Shown: positions 1 through 10,518 of the stretch, in pieces | How positions within the stretch are numbered: the first letter of the stretch is position 1 | Layout of the letters: each line of letters begins with the position of its first letter | From: Diploscapter coronatus | Lineage: Eukaryota > Nematoda > Chromadorea > Rhabditida > Rhabditidae | DNA length: 64,000 bases | NCBI GenBank assembly: GCA_964036155.1 | Contig: OZ038422.1 | Coordinates: forward strand, 86,451,201-86,515,200 | Direction of reading: 5' to 3' | Program-made: the position numbers and the translations under genes | Notes under the pieces: generated by a model | The model's database searches: none | What the model was told of the DNA's origin: nothing | What the model saw: only the letters and a program-made list of their open reading frames with translations

Positions 1-1221
1 GGATATGCTCTAGCAGCAGCTTTGTATTGTCGCGACCACTCGCCGAAGACGAAGGTTCTGTGCGTGCAGGGCGATTCGGCATTCGGCTTCTCCGGTATGG
101 AGCTGGAAACGATTGCGAGGTATTGTTCTGCTCAGACGAATTGAACGTTAGTGTATTGCAAAGATAGCGAGAAAAAAGTGGTGAGAGAGGCAGAGGAAAT
201 TGCGACCATACTCTTTCTATTGTCTCTCTCTGACTCTCCTTTCTCTGCGCACATAGTCGTGACGCGCATTTTTCGTAAAGCGCTTTTTAATCCACGAAGT
301 GTCACTTCATTTGATCTATGCAAATTTTAAAAATATATACGTAAGCCTGTTAATTTTATTAGGGCCTCTACTAAACCCCCTACTTGACCTCGAGTTAAAT
401 TGATCTAAAGGGGATTTGGTACGGGTCTAGATGTGAAACTTTGACTGTAGATCTGTTGATTTTTTTTAAACTTATCCAATTATCTCATTATGAAACATTA
501 TTTTATATTTAAAGGTTTTGTTTGAATACAACCAAGCTCATCTAGAACATCATTTCCCTCAAAAACGACGAATTTATAAAAAAAAAAAAAAACTTTTAAA
601 ATAGTTTTTCATACCCTATGACGGAGCGGTTACAAAACAATCATTGAATGGTTGAAAATTCTTGAAACTTATCAAATTTTCAGATACAAACTCCCCGTGG
701 TCACCGTGATTCTGAACAACAGCGGAATTTATCGAGGAATGACTCCCGAGGATATGAAATCCGTCGATGGCGATCCTACTTTGATGTAAGAAACTTATGA
801 AGATATATGGAATCTTCTTTTTAAAAAGAATATATGAAATTATTATTTAAAAAAGGATATATAATAAAATCCCTCTAAAAATTTGATATATGAAATCTCA
901 CTTTTTAAATTTAATTTATATATGAGATCCCCTAATCTTCGAAATTCAGGTACCCAGTCCTCTCTCTGTCCGCGGAATGTCGTTATGATCAAATGGCAAA
1001 GGCGCTGGGTGGTGATGGTTGCATGGTTAGAACCGTGCCAGAGGTTTGCAAAATTGCAACGAAGAAAAAACTAAGCCACGCCCACTTTTTTGCAGATAGC
1101 CGATGCCCTGGAGAAGGCGTTCGAGAAGACGGACGGTCCGACGGTAATTAACGCGATAATTTCGACGGACTCGGAGAGAAAAGCCCAAACATTCCACTGG
1201 CTTACGAGGTCCAATATTTAG
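1..1221 (+). CDS. hacl-1: 2-hydroxyacyl-CoA lyase (HACL1), 3' part
   Basis: C-terminal 146 residues of a thiamine-pyrophosphate enzyme of the oxalyl-CoA decarboxylase/2-hydroxyacyl-CoA lyase family, which cleaves 2-hydroxyacyl-CoAs to a shortened aldehyde and formyl-CoA in peroxisomal alpha-oxidation. Exons read in frame: 1-119, 684-785, 950-1043, 1096-1221. Visible motifs are the TPP/Mg2+ segment [14 protein letters not shown] followed by [12 protein letters not shown] (the GDx...NN signature), then [21 protein letters not shown] and a terminal [10 protein letters not shown] strand. The protein ends SNI, close to the SNL/SNM-type peroxisomal targeting ends of this family. The N-terminus lies before the window. 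Intron 1 (120-683) carries a family A inverted-repeat element starting at its 5' splice site. Family assignment is firm; the peroxisomal location is inferred from the tail. Confidence 0.93.
121..323. repeat. MITE-like inverted-repeat element, family A copy 1
   Basis: About 203 bp, in HACL1 intron 1, beginning with the TA of the 5' splice site. It aligns end to end with copies at 32281-32490 and 37079-37307. The shared core includes ctgactctcctttctctgcg and cacttcatttga near the right end. In better-preserved copies the termini are inverted repeats starting TTGTATCGG, next to TA. This copy is the most decayed at both tips. An apparent 63-aa reverse ORF inside it belongs to the element and is not a gene. 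Confidence 0.8.
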
Positions 1222-1503
1222 TCGGGCAATTATATGAGTAATTCAAGAGTTAATTTGTTATTAGTTAGTGATAATTACTACTCTGCTCTTATAAATTTTA
1301 TATTATTTGGCTATCTATACCGACCTTAGAGTTTATCAGGCCAAAATTTGGCAATCATATCAAGTAATTAATTACTAATCGACCAATTAAAGCCGATAAT
1401 TGCCCCTCGATTATCTCGAGTAATTAAATATTTATTCATTGCCATATAAATGCAGGTTCCAATTGTAGATTCAAGTAGATAAAATTGTGATTGAATAAAG
1501 ATT

Positions 1504-1833
1504 TTATGATAGTTTTTTCAAACCGTTCGCTTCATCATCTATTTCGAAAACTCGAAAATATTCGAATTCGTCGATGGGGTGGAGCTTAATAGAGATAATT
1601 AAATGGTTAATTAGGGTAATTAAGTCGTCAATTAGGATAATTACCTTCATTTGTTCTCTGGTGCGGCCTCGGTTTAGTAGGGGCTTAAGTATTTGTGGCT
1701 TCCGTCGGGATAAGGCCTTAGCAATCGGTGCGTTAATTGGTCGCTCATAGAGCGTAAGACTATGAATTGTGGTAATTAACAGTACAATTGACAGGATAAT
1801 TAGCATTACGAAGTTGTAACTAGACAGGGACAT
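1504..1833 (-). CDS. Small secreted protein, possibly a peptide precursor
   Basis: Unrecognised gene. It starts at ATG 1833-1831 and reads to TAA at 1506-1504. Residues 1-25 form a clear signal peptide: a short polar N-terminus, the hydrophobic run VMLIILSIVLLITTI, then HS before LTLYERP. The rest is charged, with a dibasic RR after ALS and an RGR motif, then an acidic C-terminus (HPIDEFEYFRVFEIDDE). Positions 1585-1644 (reverse) start GTAATT and end AAG, are strongly AT-rich and encode only a hydrophobic run. I read them as a 60-nt intron, giving exons 1645-1833 and 1504-1584 and a protein of 89 residues. Because the intron is a multiple of three without stops, retention would give a 109-residue form. 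It lies tail to tail with HACL1. It could be a neuropeptide-like precursor, but no family is recognised. Confidence 0.5.
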   Translation of the reverse strand: MSLSSYNFVMLIILSIVLLITTIHSLTLYERPINAPIAKALSRRKPQILKPLLNRGRTREQMKVIILIDDLITLINHLIISIKLHPIDEFEYFRVFEIDDEANGLKKLS

Positions 1834-4467
1834 GAGGTGGGGTAATTGAAATGAATGAATGCAAGTTTGTCGATAATTAGCTAGTAGACAAAGATAGGCA
1901 AATTAACAGAACGACGATGTTACAATAAGTTTCAAGGCATGTCACAAGTGATTAGACTGGTTTTTCAAGCAATCCTATTAACCTCCATGAGAGATAAAAA
2001 GTTTTAAAGATCATTTTTATCTAAAAACGTTAATCTTTTATTTTTTTGGAAAAGTATGTTTCAACATTTCGTTTATAAGAGGAGATTTTCAAGTTTTATT
2101 TGGTTTGCTTGGCTTTTCATTACTAATAACAAAGATGATCTTCAAAGAGTCTGCTCATCTAACATTTGAGGATTCGATGAAATTACCGAAAATATTTTCA
2201 TTTTTATTTCGGGAATAATAAAAACCGCGCGTGAAATGGTTCAATAGATTTTCAATGCTTTCACCGTGTAAAAATCACCTCATAAAAATTTGATGGAATT
2301 TCAGCAAAGTTATCATTATTTTCCCTCGTTTCTATCGTACCAGTCTACGTATCGCTAAAATTAAATTGTATCATTAGAAATAGACCCTGAAAATGATTGA
2401 TACAATTTTCAAAGATCCGGGGAACCCCACATGCTCTTTGAAATTAATGCGTCATGTTTTGGAATATAGAGTTATCATCGGTTGACTAAAGATAACATTT
2501 TTTATCATTGATAGGTTAAAAATTTTATGGTTATTTGATGTCAGAAAGCCCCTATATATGATGTTGAAATTATTAATATTTATTTAATCACGTCGATAAC
2601 ATTGACGATTGAAATAAATTGCGCAGCGGTTAGTCAGGCTTTAATTAAATGGCTCATTTTTAAAAATTCGGGTAAAGTTTTCTGACGAATTGATTTTTAG
2701 CTATTTGTTAAATAAGATAGATAGGTTAAATTACGCTAATTTTAAATGATCTTGTTTAGCTTCCTGTTTGTATGAATTGATCATGCAAAAATTATAAATC
2801 TTTCCTCTATGTTTCAAATTTTATTAGGTCAAATCGCGTAAAACTCGTTTGACTTGAATATGATATGGGAGTTACCTAAATTATCTATTTTTACTTGTTT
2901 ACCATATTTAGATGACGTTAAAACTTGTAGATTATGTTGCAGATGAAACTAGGTCAGACTGATTCAGATTTTGATCTGATTTCATCAATTTGTCATATTT
3001 TGACTCGATATATATTCATCATTCTATTTATTTACTATATATCATCTGATGATCTAAAATAGCGTGATGCATAGATAAAGATCAAGTTTTTCAAAGTGAA
3101 AATGCGAAAATTATTATCATTGAAGGTCTGAATATTCATGACCCAGATATGGTCGCTATTTTGACGGTAATGAATAATATTATTTATCGTTTTCACCGAT
3201 TTTTAGAGGCTATTGTTGTTTTTGTTAGCCAAAGATAATAATTCTGTGAGGGCAAAGGTTATTTCTTCGTTATTTCATTGAACATACATTTTCATGAAGT
3301 TTCTTTTATCCTTGTGACGAAATCAACTTTATACGAATTATATTGTCATAAATTGCGGCCTTCGCTTTTCCCATTTCGTAGAAAAGTTACAATTTTTCTA
3401 TATTACCAGATTGAATCTATATCCCCGATGTAAGAAAATGTTTCTTTCCTCTTTCCTCCCACCTTTCTACCTCAAGATAAAAGCAGAATTCCTTGCTGCT
3501 CAACACAATTTTCACCGGATTTACTTTTTATTTTGTTTTTCATTTTTAATAAATGGTTTAATTACCCAAGTTTGAGGCTACTACCAAGACACTACTGCTA
3601 GTCACTGTCCGACAACCCCTTAATTCTATTGCCATCCAAACGCGAATTTTGAGAAATCGTACAAGTATCTTGAGAAAAAAGATAAGATATTGATAAGTTA
3701 TGAACTGGCCATATCACTATCTTTCATTTTTTATATGATGACAACTCTATTCTTTTGACAGAACTTGTGTGTTATCATTCAGTCCATCTACACCGTCCTT
3801 CACTATCTTTACTATCATCATCGTTTTCTTTTCTTTCTATTATCGCACGATTTCACGCTAATTTTTGGCCCTCTACTTTTTATCAGGAACTGAATCTTCG
3901 TGAAAGTTCAAAATTTTATCGCTATTTTCTCACATTTTCGATTTTTTTGTTTAAATATTTTTCAATGAAACAAATCAATATAGTTTAAATTAAGTATGAT
4001 TTTAGAATATATGAAGTGATATTGACATAATGTCGATAATCTTAACTTTTTAAATATATATTAATTAATTTTGAGATATTCTTAAATGTTTGTTCTTCCA
4101 ACCAGATTCTATTTCAGCCTGAGATATACATTAAGGTTATTTGTTCTGCTAGCATACAAATTTCTACCTTTTTTCCCCAAATCATAATATCTCTATCATT
4201 TTTCTCCATCTTTAGTTCACACTATTTTTACCCTCCACCTAATTTGCATATCGGTGAATTTTCACGGCGATATGAATCAGTTTCAATGCACCGTTTTTCG
4301 GACAACTTTCGTACTGCCGGGGTCACACGCTGGAAAACGTTTCAATTCTTTTTTATTAGCCGTGTTTACGTATATACTCTTTAATCTTTTACTATTGATT
4401 ATTTATGATTCTAATATATATTTTATTATATTTATTTATTTATGTTAACAAGTTATACAAGTTTAAG
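1834..4467. other. AT-rich intergenic region, divergent upstream sequence
   Basis: Lies between the small secreted gene (-) and the bestrophin start (+), so it should contain both promoters. I found no exon chain, RNA gene or clear repeat. The short ORFs at 3755-3988 and 4254-4448 have low-complexity composition and no recognisable domain. Confidence 0.6.
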
Positions 4468-7400
4468 ATGACAGTTACTTATTCATTAGATGTTGCTTCA
4501 TCGTCATTCTTCTGTCTCTACAGGCTGCTTTGGAGGTGGAAGGTATATTATACGTTCATATTTTTAATATACGGATGTATATTTATATATTTAAATGTAT
4601 AAATATCTATTTTTCTGGGTGCTCGTTTGATGAAACTACATACACTTCGCTAACGTTTAATATTGCAAAATTTGTCTTAAACCAAGTGCACATTTTAACA
4701 GATCATCTATACATGTCATAATTTGTATATAGTTTGATCGTGCCCTGTTTTTAAAATATACATAAATTTAATTGAATGACATATTTAGGGCTCCATATGG
4801 AAGTCGATATGGACCGAGCTGACATTATGGTTGGTGGTTTACGCAACGCTCTCCGTAATCTATCGATACTTACTCACGTCGGATCAGGCTATGTAATATA
4901 ATATAAATAATATATTCGAATATATAAGATATAAGATAAATTAGTAATTATAACATAAAATAAAAAGCCCATGTTTACAAGTGTGTATGTATGGTAATAC
5001 TATGCATTATACATACCTATGATAAGCTACTTAATATGATATATTAACTTCAGAGTGTTTGAAGACATAACGATATTCTTCAACACTTATTCGGAATACA
5101 TACCGTTAACGTTCATTTTGGGTTTCTATGTGACAGCCGTTTTTAATCGATGGTGGAGTATGTTCATGTCGATCGGGTGGATTGATACGTAGGATATTTG
5201 AAAATATATCCAATTTTAGATATATTGAATATTGAAAATTATATATATTCTTGATTCATAATACCAACATGAAAAAGGATTGGTCGATTATTAACGCGTC
5301 ATTGATTCAAATGCTTTTCTAGAACGTATATGAATTGATCTAAATCGAAGATTATTTCAAATCCACAACAATTAATTTCCCCAACTTTTACGAAACATTG
5401 AATTTTTTAATCCAGCGAATTCGCATTGGTTTATGATATTGTTTATTGGAGAGAAAGTCGATATTCGTTCCGCAAATTAGAAATCGTATTTGGACGCAAA
5501 ATAGCGAGTCGCATAGAAGAGAAACGAGACGAATAGCGTGTAATTTTTGAATATCGACGTTCTCTTCCAATCAATAATATGATAAGCGTTGAAATAAAAT
5601 GATATATTTTCAGACCCGCTCTTTGGATAGCGCAATACATCGTGGGGTCTTCTGTCAAAGCTCGGATGTACCGCCGAAATATGATTCGATATTGCGTCCT
5701 CACTCAAGCGATGGTATTCCGAGACATCGCCGCTAGCGTCAGGAAACGCTTCCCTACGATGCATCATTTGGTTACTGCAGGTAAATCGTCATTTTTAAAA
5801 TTATATAGTTTTTAAAAAATTGAAGACTTAACGTGTAATTTTATCATTTAATTAAGTTGAGACTTGACATAACTCGAAGAGATTATTTTGAGAAAAAATA
5901 CATCTAGAAAATTGCATACGCGTTTCAATAAAACTGAAATTCATCGAATGTTCAAATTTGTAGTGATCCATTTCGTTCCGATCGATAGACTATAATATAA
6001 ATTAACAACGATCTATCCTAAATGTAATTGAATTTTAGGTCTGATGACCGAAGCCGAAATGAAAGAGTTCGATTCTATTGAATCTAGACATGTTAAATAT
6101 TGGCAACCGGTGATAATTTTAAATAAAATCGAAATTAATACCGATTTATTATCAAACCTTAAATTTAGATGCATTGGCTATTCTCGTTAGTCCGTAGGGC
6201 TCGAGAGGAAACCTTCATAACTGGTGAATTAATCTATGTCGACTTAATGGAAAAACTCCGTCAATTTCGTGTTGACGTTCTAAGTTTGACCCTTTACGAT
6301 TGGGTAACCTTACCATGGGTACCATTTTAAATGACACCATCAATTCAGGTGCCAGTACCGTTGGTTTATACCCAAGTGGTACACTTGGCAGTGAGGAGCT
6401 ATTTTATGGTAGCATTGATGGGTAGACAGTACATTCACCCAACCAGAGATGTAGATGGGTTTACGAAAACGGTAGGAATGCCATTTTATACCATAATGGT
6501 ACCATTTTATAAGAATGATCATTTAGGTCGATCTCTACGTTCCTGTAATGTCTATTCTACAGTAGAAAATGTTCCTTTTTTCATTTAATTGAACTAAGAA
6601 CTTCAGATTCACATTCTACGTGGGATGGATGAAAGTTGCAGAAGTTAGTAATTTCAGCCGTATTTTGAAAAAAATGAAAAATTCAGGTCCTCTTGAATCC
6701 GTTTGGAGATGATAAGTGTTTTTCGTTATTTTTAAAAATCAATAAACCATTTTTAAACGACGACGACTTCGAAGTGAATTGGTTGATCGACAGGAATCTT
6801 CAGGTACGGGAAATTTATACCCGCGAAAATCAACAAATTAATTTCCAGGTTGGACTTCTAGTGGTCGATACCGCATACGGGCATTATCCTGAGCTCGCCA
6901 AAGACCCATTTTGGTAACGCAACACCATATTTTGGCACCAAATGGTAGTGTGTTTCAGGCAAGACAAAGACCCAATACCGTTGTACACCACGGAAAGCGC
7001 GATGAGACCGATGAACCCACAAGTGGGAAGCTGCGTTCAGCTGTAGAATTTAAAACAACGTTATTAACGAAAGAGCGGTTAAATTCAGAGCAACAGACGA
7101 AGAACCATTCATGCTGAATCCAAGAAGGAGGACGGTGAAGCGGACCGAGGAATGGGACGGCGAAGTGGATGAGAACGACATCGTACCAGTGTTAGGGTTG
7201 TCTCAGAAACGAAGAGAGGGAGGGTAGGTTTAAATTTACTATATCTTATATTTTAAAGTTGAATAAATTTGTAGTTCGTAAAATACGTTCAATCATAACT
7301 AACAAAATAGTGCACATCTAAATTACCTTAATTTTTTGTAAGATTTCTCCTTAAATGATGTTCAGAAGTAACGCCTCTGGAGAGTCCCTAGCGTTCTCGC

Positions 7401-9703
7401 AATCGTTTATGAGCCAAAGTCGACGATTATCGGACATGTTCAAGAGAATTCGAGGAAGAAAAACCAGTGAACCCAAAGGGCTGCCGGGTAAGTTGAGAGA
7501 GCTTCTAGTTGATATAAATTTGCGCCGGAAAGAAGAAATTAATATGAAGAAAATTTATTCTATCACCCTAAACTTTTAACATATACAAAATAATTTCATT
7601 AACGACAAGAATGTCATTCCTCCATGATCTCTGATTGGTAATATCTGATATTTTTGTAAGATTATGTTTCAAAGAATTTGATATGAATTACTTAAAATCA
7701 TTAAAGGTATTGATTGAAAATTCTGAAAGAGTTAAATTATAACAAAAAATAATAATGAAAATAGTCAATTTAGGTTTTGACATGTCGCGTCGTTCGAGAG
7801 TCCACCGTATGTCGGAGTCCATCACACCTACGCCGTTCGAGACCGGCGGTGACATGAATTCCGAGCTTACTTCGCGGCAAAACAGCAATCTCTCAGTCAA
7901 TCAGTTCGGAGAGAGCATCACTCTCGAGCTGCCTCCACACTCACCCACTTGTAGGCTTCAAATAAATTTTGGATAGGATATCAATAAGCCCGAGTTATTG
8001 TTGCGATGTCGTAGATTCAGACCCAGAGGGGACGAGATCGTCAGAAACCCTTTACGATCTATCCCCAGTATAATTTCTTTACAAATTTCTCTTTATAACC
8101 TGGTGATTAGTCAAAATTTTCATCAGTGAGCGACCTGGCATCACAACTATGAACTCACTCATGTGACCTACCATCCTCTCTAATTTATTTTCGCTTGACG
8201 AAAGTACTCCCTGGGTCTGCGTAGATTAACTCTACTATATGCTGAATTAATATAATTTGAAACATTTAATATGATGAAGATAGTCAAATTTATAAATTTA
8301 GTTAATTACAATAGCGGCCGAGTTCTATACACTCCAGATGGTATTAAAATCAAGGAAACGACCAGCGACGAGAAGGAGAATGAAGATTTCCCGGTAAAAA
8401 AGTTGATTTGTGAAAAGACTTTAGCCGAACGACTGTTCAGATAATTCGAATCTATTCTTTTTTCTAAAGTTTTGAAACTTATACAATAAATTCAAATTTA
8501 AAGACGATTAATTATCTAATTATTAAATGGTTTAATCATATTAATTTACTTGCAAAATCCTGAAACTTACAATTTTAATTTTATAAATTTAGCGCAGTCC
8601 TCGACCTTCACATACCCCATTGAATTCCTGGTATGTTGACGAAATGCTGCCATCAATCCAGGAAGAAGACACCGAAAAGAAGCGGCAATCCGCTTCAGAT
8701 GGAGGTAAGACTACTCTATTCGTTCAAAGAAAGCCAATGAACTGAATGAATACACTGCAAGAAAATACTAAAAGACGAATGTTAGATAGGTCACTTTGAA
8801 ATCGGTTGTTTGAGCTTGTAATACGGAATGAAGAGAAATAACTTTCACTAATGATGAGAAGAAGACGAAACACGATGATTGCATGATTTATCAAATATAA
8901 TGGGTACTTTTCTCTTTCAAAATAAGTACTTCAAAAATTTCGATGAAAAGTGCTCATAACTCAATAGAGTAAACAAATGAATGAGTTTTAAATGATATGA
9001 AGACGCCCAATTTGTTTGTTTCCAGACTCATTTCGAAGTCACACGAGCACGCTCAACTCCCGGAATGCCTCTGAACTAACACGAAAACTGCCGAAACGAG
9101 ACAGCAAAGACTCCGTCAAGAAAATCACCTCAGATGAAAATGATGACAGTAGAAAGAATAGGTAGGCATATGGTCATCGTGAATGAAATAATTATATGAA
9201 ATGACCATTTGTTTTGATATTCTTCCAAATGAATAGATACACGATAGAAACTATACTTAACTATAAATATAAAGCATAGTGTAACAAAGTCTGACACATG
9301 AATGAGTTTGTTAAAGCGTACGACGAAAGCGCTCCACGCATACTCAACGGGAACTAGATGAGCAAGAACGGGAACCCACAGACAGCGAAGGTGATGAGCC
9401 GAAAGCTTCGAGGTATGCTTCAGAATAATTGAATGTCAGATTGTTATAAAGCCGAATAATTTTTTAATCATCTCAACCTCACTTCATTGTTTTGCGCACA
9501 TTTAATCAACCATCTATGCCTAATAAAATACGACGCTCTGCAACGCTTGTTCTTCCTAAAGTTTAGGCAATTACAATTTCAGGTCACGGAAAAGCTCCGT
9601 CCGATCGATGAACCACGATCGGTCATCTGAGCAGACTTTGAGCAGAAAGAATAGCACCAATAGCACAAGTAAAAAGCCACCAGACGACACTTCAAATCAA
9701 TGA
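4468..9703 (+). CDS. Bestrophin-family chloride channel
   Basis: Ca2+-activated anion channel subunit; bestrophins form pentamers in the plasma membrane. The start is firm: exon 1 (4468-4542) encodes the canonical N-terminus MTVTYSLDVASSSFF...RWK. Further exons include 4789-4892, 5054-5188 (FILGFYVTAVFNRWW), 5614-5780 (MYRRNMIRYCVLTQAMVFRDI), 6039-6109, 6169-6303 (YDW), 6349 onward (VPVPLVYTQVVHLAVRSYF), about 6599-6643 (FTFYVGWMKVAE), the acidic Ca2+-clasp segment at about 6684-6803 (NPFGDD, then DDDFEVNWLIDRNLQ), 6849-6913, 6959-7042 (DPIPLYTTESAM) and 7089-7223. From 7365 on, seven exons (7365-7487, 7774-7950, 8302-8393, 8593-8704, 9026-9161, 9317-9412, 9583-9703) encode a Ser/Arg/Glu-rich, probably disordered cytoplasmic tail ending KKPPDDTSNQ. 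Boundaries around 6459-6606 and 6714-6758 are uncertain. Nematodes have many paralogues, so no member is assigned. Confidence 0.92.
5438..5578. repeat. MITE-like element, family B copy 1
   Basis: About 140 bp in the bestrophin intron 5189-5613. Inverted termini: attggagagaaagtcgatat on the left, and atatcgacgttctct with ccaatcaataa on the right. It is flanked by TA on both sides. It is closely related to 35271-35415, 54893-55035 and 57392-57537. Confidence 0.85.
8018..8220. repeat. MITE-like element, family C copy 1
   Basis: About 200 bp in the bestrophin tail intron 7951-8301. Ends are the inverted pair cagacccagaggggac and gtactccctgggtctg. The interior shares cagtataattt and attttcgcttgacgaaa-type blocks with the copies at 34373-34459 and 46661-46855. 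Confidence 0.8.
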
Positions 9704-10518
9704 CATATTCTATGCTGTTTGTAGAATAACTTATTGTCACAATGCACCGTATTTTCTCTAGCAGAACACCCAGGCGTGGTTGTCGACAAAGAACTCGCTG
9801 ACGAATGAATGTTTCACAGTGAGCCGCCCCTTCCTTTTCATTTTCAAATGCGAAATTAGCTTAAATCGTGCATTTTTTTCTGCCGGAAAGAGTGACTCAC
9901 TGTGGTTTATAAACACTCATCACATGATAAAACATGGGAAGGGCAAAAATGGTTATGATATTGTGCATACTATAATACTAGATAAAGGTTTACACTCTGC
10001 CGACAACCCTGCTAATAGGATCTTCATTTTCAGTATCATTTAGAAATAGGTCTTCAATTGAGAAAATACGGTATTTTATTCATTCTCGCTTGTGCCAGAC
10101 GTTGTATTTTATATTTATTTTATTTAAAATAAAAATTGCATACATTATTTTGAATCGAGAATTTTTCACATGATGACGCCATTTCTCACTTCGTGATCAA
10201 GGATAATGGTAAGAGTCGGGGAGAAGATGAACAATTGGGCAAAAAGATGTTATATTTCGTTGACCAGTCTTTCAAAATTTACCAAAAACATGAAGATGAA
10301 CATTCTGAGGATTCCAAAGAATAGTCTAGCAAAATCGGTGCTCTTTATCAAGTGTTGACGCCATGAAGGCCCAAAATATCTCTTGATAATGCAGGACTCT
10401 GAAGACTTTAAAGCGCTTACTGTAACTTGACGTCTCCTAGTACAGGAATAATGCCGGCTTTCGTAAGAACTCCAAGCATTGAAAAGGATTACCATAGCAT
10501 GGCATCGTCGTTTTGCAG
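9704..10518. other. Intergenic region; probably hides first exon of next gene
   Basis: Follows the bestrophin stop. It is mostly occupied by an inverted-repeat element (9746-10072). The rest (10073-10518) should contain the promoter and missing first coding exon(s) of the membrane-protein gene. One candidate ATG cluster is at about 10290-10296, but I could not fix an exon. The 81-aa reverse ORF at 10250-10495 shows no domain. Confidence 0.5.
9746..10072. repeat. Inverted-repeat element, 327 bp
   Basis: Bounded by a perfect 13-bp inverted pair, accgtattttctc at 9746-9758 and gagaaaatacggt at 10060-10072. The interior contains an 87-aa ORF (9780-10043) of no recognisable family, which I treat as part of the element. 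A single copy is seen here. Confidence 0.6.

Noticed and set aside
5388..5767. Three overlapping reverse ORFs
   Set aside because: Antisense to a bestrophin exon and the family B element.
6714..6758. AT-AC (U12-type) intron in the bestrophin clasp
   Set aside because: No ATATCC-type donor or U12 branch site is visible, and such introns are not expected in nematodes; treated instead as an unresolved insertion.
9780..10043. 87-aa forward ORF
   Set aside because: Contained within the 327-bp inverted-repeat element; no transposase or other motif.
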